A DNA stretch of 64,000 nt from Limnephilus marmoratus (GCA_917880885.1 OU862908.1:13007501-13071500), one strand, 5' to 3'; shown: positions 9,607 to 21,480, counted from the stretch's first letter. Notes: a model not told the origin generated them from the sequence alone. Translations and numbers: made by a program.

Positions 9607-10945
9607 AACAGAAAAAAATTGGGTAGGTAATATTGACAATAAGGTCACAGCTCAGCTGTACATTCCACAAGTTATGCGTCATTAACGGATCTTAGAGAGA
9701 TGTCCAATTTATCTCCGTGTTACCTTTTTTAAACTATCACATTGACCTCTCTTTGGGTTTAGAAAATATTTGCAGTACCATTATTTTCGCTTTCGGGGAA
9801 ACATTAACTCCTCGGGCTTAGAAAATATAATGCCATGTTAGCTATAAAATCTGCCATATATTCAGAAAAATATTCCCGCTAGACGTTAATTTTCAAATTT
9901 TTGAACGTGTACAAATGTATATTATTATGAATTTTTAAATGCACAGAGAAAGCTTTGCGTTCCCTCTTTCTAAAACTGTTTAAACCTATGTACGACCATA
10001 ATAAAAAAAGAAAATATACAGAGTTTTATGGGCATGAGAGAACGCCCTAGTTGGTGACAAATATGGAATAACGTGACTCAACGGTTTTTGATGTTTTCGT
10101 GACAAACATAGCACGACACGTTGTGGTTAATTTAAAATGATTAAAATGTGCTATCTACAAAACTTTGACCTTAAAGTTAAATTTCAAAGTTTTAAAGTTC
10201 CTATAAGTTTTGGCAATATTGTGTTTCTATGGGGCGCGTACCAAGTAACAGTGTTTTTACCACATTTCGGATTCAGTGGATGGAAAAAAGACTCCGATAG
10301 AAAGGAATTAGTTTCGGAGAAGAAGTTTATTAAGCACCTCGTAGAGCATATCTGATTACTAAACATAGTGGAGCTGAAGTCATTTCAAGGAGTTCGGTTC
10401 TGATAAGTTCTCCCTCACTAGAACTAAGATATAAAAACCAAAGGTTTTTTCCATTCTGAAAAGAATAATAAATATTTGCTTAACGTTTGAGAATAAGATA
10501 TTGCTTTGGAATATTTAATTTGTAATGAGTTTAATAATTGAAGTGGAAGTTTATGTCAAAAGTTTGATTTAAGAAATTTACATATTTTTAATAACAATGT
10601 TTCCTGCGTCAAAGACATTCATTGCAAGAAGTCAACAAAGTGGAAATAATAATAAAAATAAAATTCTTAATCGTTTTTGCGTTAACAAGCATTTCGTGAA
10701 ATCCACAGATGCTGTAAGTTCTGCATACACAAATAAAATCTTACTAATATTATTAACGCAAAAGTTTGTATGTGATGTATTGTTTATTGTTTATTGCGGT
10801 ATTTTAAATAGGTACATAGTTATCCATGTCCTAATACAATCCTTATATATATACAATATACATTCACTTCCAATTTTATTTCTTTTGGTAGTTCTCCAAA
10901 TATCTTCAATGCTCCGTACATCAATGACTTTTGACTCTGTGTTTT
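9607..10945. other. Unassigned sequence
   Basis: Short frames at 10137-10355 (+), 10184-10366 (-) and 10597-10953 (+, 118 codons) show no domain or repeat context. They overlap or are AT-rich and are probably chance. Confidence 0.45.
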
Positions 10946-11250
10946 TTACCTGAAGGGGAGTCTTAGTTCATTTCTTTTCCTTGTCTCATGTGTATGTTTG
11001 CTTTGTAGTTTTTCAATTTTTCTTAAGAATTCAATAGACGTATGGCCATTGATCATTTTATTGAAGTAAATAATTTGTTTAAATGACAAGACATTTAACT
11101 CCTTCAAAATTTTCTTGACTGAAGTGTACCTATTTTTCTTCAATATAGTTCTCATAGCTCTGTTTTGTGGAATTGTCATTTGTTTCATTAATCCGTCGTT
11201 GGCTAAGAATAGAATGCTGCTACAGTAATTTATGTGTGGTACAATATGTG
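10946..11250 (-). pseudogene. LINE reverse transcriptase C-terminal remnant
   Basis: The minus-strand frame holds VPHINYCSSILFL, QNRAMRTILKKNRYTSVKK and ELNVLSFKQIIYFNKMI. This is the usual order in the region after the reverse transcriptase of Jockey/CR1-type non-LTR retrotransposons (a landmark H-x-x-YCS, then QNRAMR, then a short helix-rich tail). Only about the last 100 residues remain, as expected from 5' truncation. The upstream part of the open frame belongs to a different repeat that starts near 11250. The parent would encode endonuclease and reverse transcriptase for target-primed insertion. Confidence 0.7.
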
Positions 11251-11470
11251 TGTTTGTTACTCTTTCACGGAAAAACTGCTGAATGGATTTTAATGAAACT
11301 TTACAATAATATAGCTCATACATCAGAATAATATGAAGGCTATAATTTATAAAGCTAGCTAGGAAGGGGAAGCGGGAGGGGAACGGAGACGCACGGGAAA
11401 GGTGATTCAGGGAGAAACAATGTATTTCTATGAATATGGCTTTGCAACGCATGCTGGGAACCAGCTAGTT
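11246..11470 (-). repeat. Dispersed repeat T, copy 1
   Basis: On the minus strand it starts ACTAGCTGGTTCCCAGCATG and ends with GAGTAACAAACA. The AATCCATTCAGCAG...TTTTCCGTGAAAGAGTAACA segment is the kind found at the 3' ends of RTE-type retrotransposons and their SINEs. Related copies: 17575-17734 and 40190-40410. Confidence 0.5.
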
Positions 11471-12262
11471 AATTAATGATGTCTTATTTATCCATTTTTC
11501 TGCGGCTTGGTAATAGGTAGGTACAAAACTTGTCTGCAGATTATTTTGTAATTTTTCAATCCTGACCTACGTCATAGCTGGGGATCGTAGTTCCAATACT
11601 TCCGTCATGTCGCTTTATATGACAAACCTAGCGTTAGTTTTCCACAGTAGATATTTATAATATTCATAGAGAGAATAGGACAAAGCACAATAGGAGAACT
11701 ACGTATTATTTTTACTTTGTTTCAAAACTTTCAATTCTCGTTTTGAAAAATGAAAAATAATAGCTGCTTTGAAAATAGAGAAAACTCCGCGGATTGATAA
11801 TCCCGCCCGGGGGTTAAAACCAGTTTATGCAATACGTTCAACTTTTTTCCAACAAAAAAAACTCATAAAAGTTCGATGGGTGAATAAAGCTATGAAAGCC
11901 AATTAATGGTTTACAAATACTGGTAACTTTGATGGAAATATTCGCAGTGCTACGGCGTACAGAATTCGTGCATTTAAAATACCCTGCGGAAGTTTTAAGC
12001 CAATTATGCGACCGGTAAAAAAATCCTGGCCGTGTACCGGTTGGATCTATTCAACCCTTACCATATATTACTAAATCTGCGTACAGTGGGTTGTTTCAGT
12101 TTGTGAGCGATACCTGGAAAAATGATTAGTGTGTTTCCTTTGTTATATCAATTCCAGTGTGCTATGACAGGGGATTGCACGAGAAAGAATCTAGTACCTA
12201 CTTCAAGCATTCCAAATGATAACATTATCCATATATATGTTTTTGTTTTTTATGAGAGCTTT
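11471..12262. other. Unassigned sequence
   Basis: No repeat partner or domain recognised. It ends at the left target duplication GTTTTAAA of the hAT element. Confidence 0.45.
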
Positions 12263-12439
12263 GTTTTAAATAGGGAATGCAATCCCGATCTCGTGGGATC
12301 TCGATCTCGCGAGATCGCGTGACATTTTTCGGGATTAATCCCGAAGCATAATATGACGAGATCTCGTTCGAGATCGACGGGATTGGGCGGCAGTAGTCAG
12401 CGACGCTACATGTCCACGTCTAAATATCTCATACAATAA

Positions 12440-13871
12440 CACTGGTCGACATTTATTTTTTTAAGTACAGTCCCTTAAGCATAGCTAATTTTTTTATATG
12501 TATTTAGTATCCATAAACACGAAATGAAACAAAAAAAAAATTTATAGATCAGGTTTTTTTTATTATTTAACAAAGTTTTTTTACATAATTCTTCCATAGT
12601 ACTTACACGGGTACTTACAACAAAATTTCAAAACTAATTCAATTTAATTTTTTTTGCTCCTGATTTGCGCTTGTGAGTATCTTGAGTCTCTCTGCTGGGT
12701 CCAGCAATAGTCTGCTAGCATAGATGGGCTCCACTTTCCTTGGAATCGCTTTTCCATAGCCTAATGTCCTGGTGAAATTGTTCGCCGTGCTCATAACTGA
12801 CATCTCCCATATTTTCGGGGAAAAAATTCAAATGAGAGTGAAGGAAGTGTATTTTTAGTGACATGTTACATCCCATATTTTTATAGTCTTCACTTTTATG
12901 ACTTCCAAGAAAGTTCCCGACAACATTCTTGAATACTGACCAAGCGGCTAGCTCGACTGATCTCAACACTGTTATAAAATTCGGATCAGTCAAGACCTCC
13001 CTTATTTGTGGTCCCACGAATATTCCTTCTTTAATTTTTGCATCGCTGATCTTAGGAAACTTTTGCTTTAAGTAAATCATGCCATTTCCATCCTTAGACA
13101 AGCCTTTTACAAAATTTTTCATCAAACCCAATTTAATGTGTAAGAGTGGAAGTAAGATATCTTTAGATTTTACTAAGGGAACATGTTGAACATTCTTCGT
13201 GCCAGGTTTAAGGTGCTTTCTAGTAGGTCAGTCCTTCTTGGTATAATGGTTTTTCCTGTCTCTGCTGTCCCACTCGCACAGAAAACAACAATACTTTGTG
13301 TATCCCGCTTGCTGTCCTAGTAGGAGCCCCATTAGTTTTAGATCACCACATATTTTCCATTTGTATTTTACATATTTAATTTTTGTTAACAGCAGCTTTA
13401 TGTTGTCATAGTTCTCTTTCATGTTTGCAGCATGACCAAGTGGAATGGATAGTTGAGTATTTCCATTGTTAATTAAAACTTGTTAATTTGTTAACATTGT
13501 TAATTTCAAACTTACTTTCGACGAGTCTATGAAAAGTCTCCAATTTGCAACGTTATGTTCCAAGCCAAGAGCTGCGAACAGACCTTCAATGTCTTGACAG
13601 TAACATAAAGTGTCTTCCATGACATAATATGGAACCAAGATACGATGCCGGTTTCTAAAGTGCGAGATTTTTGTACCCTTTTCGCCATATTATAAAAAAA
13701 ATCAATGATAACTCACGAATAAATATGAGTTAATACACATTTTAGTAAAACTTAAAACCCATAAAAACCTGACGTGATAGAAAAAAACTAATCACATATC
13801 TGAAATCAGCGTGACATTTCCTGTCTGATTTGGCTACTTTCGTTAAAGGGACAAAAAAGTGTTGACCAGTG
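12440..13871 (-). mobile_element. CMC (CACTA/Chapaev)-like element nested in the hAT
   Basis: Ends CACTGGTCGACA and TGTTGACCAGTG are inverted repeats, flanked by the direct repeat TAA (12437-12439 and 13872-13874). CACTG-starting ends with a 3-bp duplication fit the CMC group, Chapaev3-like in particular, but this is inference from ends alone. The inner sequence carries a decayed gene on the minus strand. The insertion splits the hAT, so it arrived later. Confidence 0.65.
12660..13690 (-). pseudogene. Decayed transposon protein, unnamed insect family
   Basis: Reading on the minus strand, pieces line up as one protein over about 340 residues: an N-terminal part with CQDIEGLFAALG and NWRLFIDSSK; then MKENYDNIKLLL, a cysteine/histidine patch CCFLCEWDSRDRKNHY, HIKLGLMKNFVKGL, FVGPQIREVL, and near the end SLKIHFLHSHLNFFPEN followed by GEQFHQDI. 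Frameshifts near 13500 and 13228 break it. The order is common in repetitive unnamed insect proteins. Its place inside CACTGG-ended DNA makes it a good candidate for the transposase of that element. No catalytic triad could be assigned by eye. Confidence 0.6.
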
Positions 13872-13884
13872 TAATCAAACGATT

Positions 13885-14330
13885 ACGTTGTAAACAATCA
13901 GACTCGACTTCTGGTACCGTGATTAATACCACAGTAGCAAATACAGAAAACGAAGATGACCTGCCTCTTTCTATGACTAATACGTCATAAACAAATACGT
14001 CACTTCAAGAGGAATTAGAAGAGACTCTGAGAGTATCTGAAAGTCCTTTTTCGCGTGTATCCACGAGTTTATATAAATTAGAGTCAGTCATAAAAAAAGA
14101 AATGGATCTATTTGAGTGTGGAGGAAACAAGGGGGAGATTTTTTGCAGTTTGCATATAATTGCTTAGTCACGCTGCTGCCAACCAGTTTTGAGTCGGAGA
14201 GGGCATTTTCAGCAGCTGGGTACATTGCAACGGACATTAGATGCCGTTTAGCGGATAGCACCCTTAATACACTAAGAAGAACTTTCAAAATCACCCGTAA
14301 TTACTTTTTAATCTCCTTAAGCTACATTTT
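13885..14330 (+). pseudogene. hAT transposase C-terminus, partial
   Basis: Holds LESVIKKEMDLFE, then after a one-base frame change FLQFAYNCLVTLLPTS, SERAFSAAGYIATDIRCRL and LNTLRR. This is the hAT family dimerisation domain, with the well-known S-ERxFSxAG motif. The catalytic RNase H-like core is missing. It agrees with the 8-bp target duplication of the enclosing element. Confidence 0.85.
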
Positions 14331-14513
14331 TTCTTTTGATTATTTTAATTTATTTAGTAACTAACATTAAAGATAAAGAATAAAGCTTTTTGTTTTCATT
14401 CAAATAATATTTTCTTTTAATTAACGAGATCCCGAAAATTCCGGGATCTCGCGAGATTGTAATTTCTAATCTCGCGAGATCTCGAATTTGCGATCTCATT
14501 CCCTAGTTTTAAA

Positions 14514-15812
14514 GATGATTAATGTAAACCGTGCTCATTTAAAAAATTACATCAGTAAATTAAAAACATTTCATCAGTAAATTACAAACATTACAACAGT
14601 TTAAAACATTACATCAGCAGATTAATCACAAACAATGTTTTTCCATAGCAATATATATTGACACAGGTTATATTTTAAGGCCCCAGGATACTGTAAACAT
14701 TTTTTTCGTAATTTTTTTTTTATTTCCATAGAGGCTGACTTAACAGTTTAGGACTCGGTGCATGCAAATCGTACGTATAGTTTTTTTTTTAATATGCTGT
14801 CTACCACGTCGAAAAACGTAGTTTCGAGAAAAAACATCGAACCTACCAACTGTTCCAAACGGTTTCACATAAAACGCTGTACTGTTTCTTTAAAACGTTT
14901 GATGCATCTTTCTGATTATGAGATAAAAACAATGTCAATTTTTTTACAGTGTTCTGGAGCCTTAGACACCGTAACTACTCACCATGGATATTTCGTGGTA
15001 ATATTTCTACAACGGTTATTTTTTTAATGACATTTTAACTAGGTACGTTTATTTTTGCCGATTAAATGTAGTTCACTGTTGGAGAGTTTTCACTGAGAAA
15101 ACAAAACATATTTTCACTTTATATTTGAGATACCCTGCATTAAGAGTGTGGGGTTTCTCCACCCTCCAAAATAAACAACTTATTATGACATTATTGTTAT
15201 TACTAAGAATCCATGTTAGTTACCCTAATCCGGAGAATGAAAAGATCAATTATTATTATCATCATCCAGCGCACTGATGCCAACTTGTTCCAGTTTTGGC
15301 CGGGGGCACTACATGGCAAATCCGCCGTGGCTGCTTTATTCCAAACATGGCCCCTACCTCTACCGCCCACCGCTCACCGCCCATCGACCCCATCCACCAC
15401 CCACAACCCACCGGCGAACAACATTATTTGTTCGTACTCTATTATCTCCGTACCTGAATTGTGTCTATGTCTTGACAATAAGTTATTTCAATGATTTGCT
15501 TTTATCTTTCGTGATTTTAATTGAATGCAGAAATGCAGGTATTTTGATGTGTTAATTTAATGACTGAGCGCAGCGAAGTCCAGTTTTCACTTTCGTTTTA
15601 TAAATTTGTTTGTATGTACTTTGCATTCCGTTTCAAAATGGTGGCCGTTTGAATGGTTCAGTAAAAATTCTATTTTCAATTGTAAAGTCGTCGTATTTAT
15701 TTGGACTTTTTTTCAAAATTATGATCCCTAAATTCTTGAAGATAGTTTGAAAATAGAATTTTCATGGAGATAGTTTCTTTGGACAAAATTCCTTATTTGA
15801 ATGTTATAATGT
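14514..15812. other. Unassigned sequence with a C-rich patch
   Basis: Frames at 14758-15027 and the overlapping pair 15213-15494 and 15277-15555 (all +) show no domain. The last two exist because 15340-15415 is a C-rich, CCACC/CCCAC-type stretch with few stops. Confidence 0.4.
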
Positions 15813-15818
15813 TACGTA

Positions 15819-16516
15819 CAGTCTGTCAAATGAGAGTAGAAAACATAGGAGGGCGTCAATGTTGTACTAATGGCAATACTAAAAATATAATCATAGTTAT
15901 AATCTAAAGCTGTATAACCAACATTTTTATTAAAAAACAAAAAGGCATAAAAATAAAAAAATTTTTTTTTCATTACACTGATCTCAAAATTAGAATTGCA
16001 TATAAGTATATTGTTATCATATCTTAGCAAGTGTAAACATAATGAAGAATAACGATTTTGTCACAAAATATAGGGCACACTTTAGAAATTGCTCACTGCT
16101 CACATTTATTAAATATTAGCTTAAGTAGCGTTGTCCAGGCTTCAGATCAAGTCTCTAATTTTAGATCTGAATATATTTAACTCATTCAGATTTAAAAGTA
16201 GTGTAACTAAACTCACCGTTATTGATTCTTCGTTTCTACCAACCGTTAAATTCAAATTTATGTTAAATTAAATGAAAGCCAATCACCTTGTAAAACACAA
16301 TTTAATCAAATTTATGTCATTAAGTAGGTACGTTAACAACAGTGCTTATTCGATTTTTTTAAGAACAAAAAAACGTAATTTTAAATGTGTATACAGTGTT
16401 CAGTATCATCAGTGTCATTGCACTTCAAAATAATATTTGACAGGTAAATTGGTGTTTTAAGCCTACAAATTTCGTAGTTCCAGTTTTTATTTTTTCTACT
16501 CTTATTTGACAGACTC
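15819..16516. mobile_element. Tc1/mariner-like non-autonomous element
   Basis: Inverted ends AGTCTGTCAAATGAGAGTAG and CTACTCTTATTTGACAGACT, one base inside TA dinucleotides on both sides (15817-15818, 16517-16518), fit a TA target duplication. The 0.7 kb interior has no transposase frame. Confidence 0.65.
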
Positions 16517-16829
16517 TACGTTTATAATTGAGTAGGTTGGTATATAAGTGCCTATTTAGAAATCGTACGATATTAGATGAACTTTTGGTTTTTAGTTATC
16601 AAATAAGAAAAAATAATAAACTTTGGAGTAAATAAGAATTTTTCACGCGAGGTCTACTGATCACATAAATTCAAGTTTTATCGAATGATATAAAAAAAAA
16701 TTATATGAGAAAATTGTAAGCATACAGATTTAAACCAAATCATGTAGATGTAATTAAGCCAAAGCATGATTACATCATGTCTTATATGCATGATGAATGT
16801 AAAATATTAATAATAAGCTGTAATATACA

Positions 16830-17275
16830 GACATACATATTTTGATCCTACTAACTAAGAGAAATGAGCGAGCGCTAGACGTTTTTGAAAGAAAAATTTT
16901 GAGGCGCATCTTCGGACCGGTTCTAGAAAATGGATTTTGGCGCAGACGTTATAACAATGGACTGTATACTTTGTTTAAGGAGCTAAACTTCGCAAAATTT
17001 ATAAAACTGGGAAGACTTCGGTGGCTGGTTCGTATGGAGAGAATGACCGAGCATCAAGCACCAAAGTCCCTGCTGAACTCAAGACCAATAGGGCGAAGGA
17101 GCCTGGGAAGACCAAGACTAAGATGGAGCGACAACGTCCTCAAAGACATATCTATCTTGGAGTTTCTAAACTGGAGAGAGCTGGCACAAAACCAAGATGA
17201 GTGGAGGAAGATTCTTGAGGAGGCCAAGACCCACCTGGGGTTGTAGAGCCAATAGTGATGATGATGACATATATT
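16830..17275 (+). pseudogene. RTE-like LINE, 3' end (copy 1)
   Basis: A 134-codon frame is the C-terminus of a non-LTR retrotransposon polyprotein: LTKRNERALDVFERKILRRI, then RYNNGLYTLFKEL, GRLRWLVRMERM, GRPRLRW and a W..LAQNQDEWR...AKTHLGL ending. This post-reverse-transcriptase pattern is typical of RTE-like 'endonuclease-reverse transcriptase' proteins. The stop is followed by a very short tail ending in TGATGATGA repeats, also usual for RTE. The 5' part is lost, as in most target-primed insertions. A second copy lies at 35455-36125 on the other strand. Confidence 0.8.
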
Positions 17276-17574
17276 GATCCAGTCAACATTAGCTTTTAAC
17301 TAGGCAGTGCCTATTCTAAGAAACCAAATTGCACATGCAAATTTGTAGTTTATTATTTATACATGGCTGAAATGTTTTATTTAATGCTTTAACTGTACTT
17401 AGTAACAAGTTATATAGATTTACGATTATATAAATTTAATTAATAGTATCTACAGGTAACTAGAAAAAAATAAAAAAAGAGATAAAAGAAATAGAAGTGA
17501 AGATATAATAGCGACTTTCAATTACGACTGTCAACTGATAAGGAGTTTGCTAAAAAACGTACGCAGATAAAACA

Positions 17575-17734
17575 GAAAAACCATGATGGCGTTATTTCGT
17601 CGGTGTTTGTTTGTTACGCTTTCACACCTAAACCACTAAACCGATTTTTAAAATTCTTTCACAAATAGAAAGCTACATTTTCAGCGAGTAACAAAGGCTG
17701 TATATAATGGTAAGTTCTGGCATTATGAAATTTG
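17575..17734 (+). repeat. Dispersed repeat T, copy 2
   Basis: Contains TTTGTTACGCTTTCACACC, AACCGATTTTTAAAATTCTTTC and GGTAAGTTCTGGCATTATG, which match the reverse complement of 40190-40410. It joins directly to repeat B at 17735. Confidence 0.5.
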
Positions 17735-17900
17735 TATTGGCACCTCTGGGACTCGAACCCAGGAACCTTTACCCTTTTTCAAAAGGGTCCTGGGTTCGAG
17801 TCCCAGAGGTGCCAATATCTTTTTCTGATTTTTCTGTCTCCATATTTTTGATTGTGTTTCGCTAATATTGTGTTCATTTAATTAAACTGAATATTGTTAT
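17735..17900 (+). repeat. Repeat B, copy 1, with short tRNA-like palindrome
   Basis: TTGGCACCTCTGGGACTCG and its inverted partner CGAGTCCCAGAGGTGCCAA face each other across a short spacer, so the T-arm and acceptor part of a tRNA-like sequence is present twice, head to head. The right copy continues into the family B tail (ATATCTTTTTCTGATTTTTC and GTTTCGCTAATATTGT). Confidence 0.65.
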
Positions 17901-19886
17901 GTAGAAAAAATTTAAAAATTACAAGTAAAAAAAAAAGTAAGTATTCTTAAGCCTCGTAAACAAAAACAATTCCCCGTCGCCCACTCGCAGGGAAGCCTTC
18001 TTGCAGCGAAGGATTGAAAAAAAAAACTATAAATGATCAGATTCACGTATTTTGTGATGAATATTTTGATGGTACGTTACAATTGCAAACAAAACTTTAA
18101 GCAGTCTTCCCTCCAGCACTACCGGAAGTTTTCCCAGTGACGGATGGAGGAGAGGGTGGCGGAGGGGAATGAAGAGGAGACGGTAAACAAATGCCCGCTG
18201 ACTAGACGCAGTTCATAATGACGTCATATTACCTGGAGCTAAATTGTTTTTTTTTTACTACGCCAGAGCAACCACCCTCGGGGGACGACCAGACAGTGAC
18301 AAATTACCGAAAGTTAAATCATCCTCTTCAACGCAGAAGCGAGGTGGGTGAACACAACTTAAGCCAAACGAAGCCTTCAAAGCAATGGCACACCACAAAA
18401 ATTCTAATCCAATCTTATTACATCCCTAATATCAATTGTTCAAACGATCAGTTTTTTCTTCCCGGGGCCTTTTAGGGGGCTTTTCCTGTACCAGGCTGTA
18501 GGCGGGGTTCTCTAATGCGACAACTTTTCCCGCTCATCAAAACTCACGGAAAAAATAAACACACGCCTATATTTTCGATATGAAAGTTGTTTGGTCTCGC
18601 AAACTACTTCCCTCGCATTCTCCTCGCGAAATATCAACTACGAGAGCGGCATCTTTTGAACTATTCCACGGAAGTTTTCCAATATTTTTTCGCAATAACT
18701 TAGAAACTTTACACTACACGACAAAGATATCATAAAAAATAGTAAATATATTCAGTTTGTTAACTTGTACACCTTGAATATCTGTATCTAAGCTTTGGAA
18801 GCTTAAAAATATTTTAGCATTTAGTTTTTATAAAATTCCTTGTTGAAATATTTTACACCAATAAACTAAACTGCATTCTTGATAGTCAATCAGAAAACAA
18901 CATTAAAAAATTAAAAAATATTTACTCCACATAATTTTTTTTCTAAGATCATTTACGAAAAAAGTGAGAGAATTTTATTTTTAACTGGCCTTCCAAATTT
19001 GTGTATTTGGTTAATTCAAAACAAGTAAGAAATTGGTGGAAAAATAGCTAGCAAGAAAAATAATTACTAGCCGAATGAAACTGACGCAAAACTTCCGAAT
19101 TGAATTAAAACTCCATGGAATTTTTAGAGATTGAAGCAAACTTAAAATAATTTTATTTATTATAATTTAAAACGATTTGAATAAATGAGGAACGGCGAGA
19201 CTGGATGGGAAAATAATAACCAAGTATTAATTGCATTTTGTAAAGTTTGGGCGCATTTCCACGGGAGAAGTTAATTGGAATATTCTAGATGGATCAATAA
19301 GGGAGGTTATACAGATTTAATGAATACATCTGAGCCTTTAATCAGAAACTTGCCCCATCTTGCCAGGATATAGATCAACACAAGAAGTACGAGTCTCGAA
19401 CCGTGGAGAATTATCATCTTATCAAACTGGAGATGGTTTCATAGCTTTATATCGATAGAGGATTAAGTTTACTTCTCGCTTTAACTTTATTATTATAAAT
19501 ATCCCAGGAAGAGTTGAGCAAGTGTTGAGCAAGTGCTGAGGAAAATATTGGTAGATTAAATAGTGTATGATTATTAGGCAACGTTTCTAAATAGGGTTCC
19601 ACAAATACATGTAAGAACTAATTAAATATAATAGTTGCCGTTTAAGAGGGTGTAACCAGACAAACCCGGAAATATGTCATTTTTAAATCAAATTTTGGAC
19701 GTATTGGTTCTTTTCCACAAAAAATATTAATTTATTTCTGTTCTTTTATCTAGGAAAGCTACGTTGTAAATTTTGAGAAAATACGTTTATTTTTAGTACA
19801 ATAATTTTTTACCGTAGATCTTTGGCAGATTTGTTAAATTTTCAAACAAAATTTTGTATTATACAACACACATTTCAAATCATATA
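17901..19886. other. Unassigned sequence
   Basis: AT-rich, with one short frame at 18218-18475 (+) lacking any recognisable motif. No repeat partner noticed. Confidence 0.4.
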
Positions 19887-20047
19887 AGGGAACGTACCCA
19901 TACTACGTGACCAACTTTTTGCAATTTTTAACCCCCCCCCCCCCCGGTGACCAAAATCCTAAGCAACCCTCTGCTCATTTGTATGGAGCGTGACATTTTG
20001 AAGACCCTCCCCCCCTAAACGTGTCACGTAGTATGGGTACGTTCCCT
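19887..20047. mobile_element. C-rich MITE with CACGTAGTATGGG ends, copy 1
   Basis: Ends AGGGAACGTACCCATACTAC and GTAGTATGGGTACGTTCCCT are perfect inverted repeats of about 25 bp. The 160 bp body carries a poly-C run and GCGTGACATTTTGAAGACCC. Copies: 30227-30384 and a right part at 39223-39311. No coding content. Confidence 0.8.
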
Positions 20048-20189
20048 AATCATGTAGTAAAATAAGTCAATAAATTATCTGGGAGAACTATGTTTCAGAA
20101 TTTTTTTTTTAGTTTAAATAAAATCATTTAAAAAAAGATCCGCACACGTGTTTTGTGTTAAAAATACTTCAGTTTGTTTATCGAGTCGA

Positions 20190-20310
20190 TTGAGTTTTTC
20201 AATATTGATACATCGATATCGGCGTATAGTCGATATCGGTAAATAACGATATTTTTAGGGGTAGATATATCGATATTTATCAGTTTTCCGATATATCGTT
20301 GCATCACTAC
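20190..20310. repeat. CGATATCG-rich palindromic patch
   Basis: Dense in ATCGATATC and CGATATATCG palindromes, ending TGCATCACTAC. Such subterminal CGATAT repeats occur in some hAT MITEs, but no paired ends or duplication were found here. Confidence 0.35.
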
Positions 20311-21189
20311 GTATGATCCAAAAGCAAGCAAAATGCTCGTTAAAACGTCACAAAAGGTTTCCGCCCCTAAATTTATCGCGAAACTCCGATGTAATTTCTC
20401 AATATGGTCTCTAAATGAACCACATATATGAGAAGTCACACATTTGGCATCTATGTTATCACAAAATAAAAATTGTTATGAATTTCAAAAACACCAATAA
20501 AGATTCTTAAAATAATTAGGCCAAGGATATTCCTCCCAACCATTTTTTACTCATCTCAATGAGCAAATATAAATTACCAACAAAGACGTAACAGATGATA
20601 TTTTATAACACTGAAATTAATATTCAATGAATCCATTGAAAAATATTAATAATAAACTTCGCTTAGAGTGCTTTAAGTAATTGAAAAAGTTAATTTCTTT
20701 TGTAGCATGTGGCGTCGCGCAAAAATTTCGAACTAAACTTTTTCAGTACATACGGAATAATTAATTAATTAATACTGTAAAGGTATTTTATATTTTCTGG
20801 AGCTAATGAAATTTAATAAAAGAAATGTACAGTATTGAATTCAGTTAATTAGCTAACTGAATAAGGATGTCATTAAGAAGTTGTTATGAATTAGAAAGCA
20901 GTAATTTTTAACCAACACTACCGAATTTTAATTAACATAATAATTCTTTGACTAAATTGTTATGACATTGATATTCTTAGTGACGTCTACAGAAGAGAGA
21001 TAAAGTTCTAAGCTATGAGCCTAGAGGTTGCAGATTTAAACCCCAGTGAAGCGCAAATTAAAGTATAGTGAGTTAGAGCTTCGTTTCGAAGTGGATACTT
21101 TCCTGCCTATCTTTCCGTAAGAAGACAGTACTCGATGAGGTACCTACAACCATTCAGAATTAAAGCTAGAAGGTATTTAAAAAAAAAAT
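20311..21189. other. Unassigned sequence
   Basis: No repeat partner or domain recognised; the open frame reaching back from 20439 is part of the preceding patch. Confidence 0.4.
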
Positions 21190-21480
21190 TAAATTAAGAC
21201 AATATTAGCGAAACTCAATTGAAAATCTGGAGACAGAAAAATCAGAAAAAGATATTGGCTCCACTGGGACTCGAACCCAGGACCCTTTGCTTACATAGCA
21301 AGTGCCCTACCAACAAAGCTACGGAACCTATATCTAATTCGGTCACTTTTAACTGTATCATAGTTATTATTTACGACTAAGAACTACCAACATTATCTCA
21401 ATTTTCTTGTTTACTCATAAAGTTAAAAATTTAAAAAATTAATATTCATCCTAGACTTGCAGAAAAGTCAATAAATGTCC
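21190..21480 (-). repeat. Repeat B, copy 2, with tRNA-like core
   Basis: On the minus strand it contains a tRNA-like sequence (D-arm region then CCTGGGTTCGAGTCCCAGTG and GAGCCA) followed by the B tail. The anticodon loop reads TATGTAA (apparent TGT), with A rather than T before the anticodon, so it is probably not a working tRNA. It faces copy 3 in inverted orientation. Confidence 0.7.

Larger units (their letters stand above)
12271..14505 (+). mobile_element. hAT transposon, interrupted
   Basis: Exact 8-bp direct repeats GTTTTAAA (12263-12270 and 14506-14513) flank inverted ends TAGGGAATG and CATTCCCTA. Subterminal DNA on both sides is packed with ATCTCGCGAGAT-type palindromes, likely transposase-binding sites. 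The right third encodes the C-terminus of a hAT transposase on the plus strand. The middle (12440-13871) is a separate inserted element. Without the insert this copy is about 0.8 kb and lacks most of the transposase, so it was already defective. Confidence 0.88.

Noticed and set aside
21263..21335. Functional tRNA-Thr gene on the minus strand
   Set aside because: The base before the apparent anticodon is not T, and the sequence sits in a repeated family with matching flanks; a repeat-borne relic is more likely.
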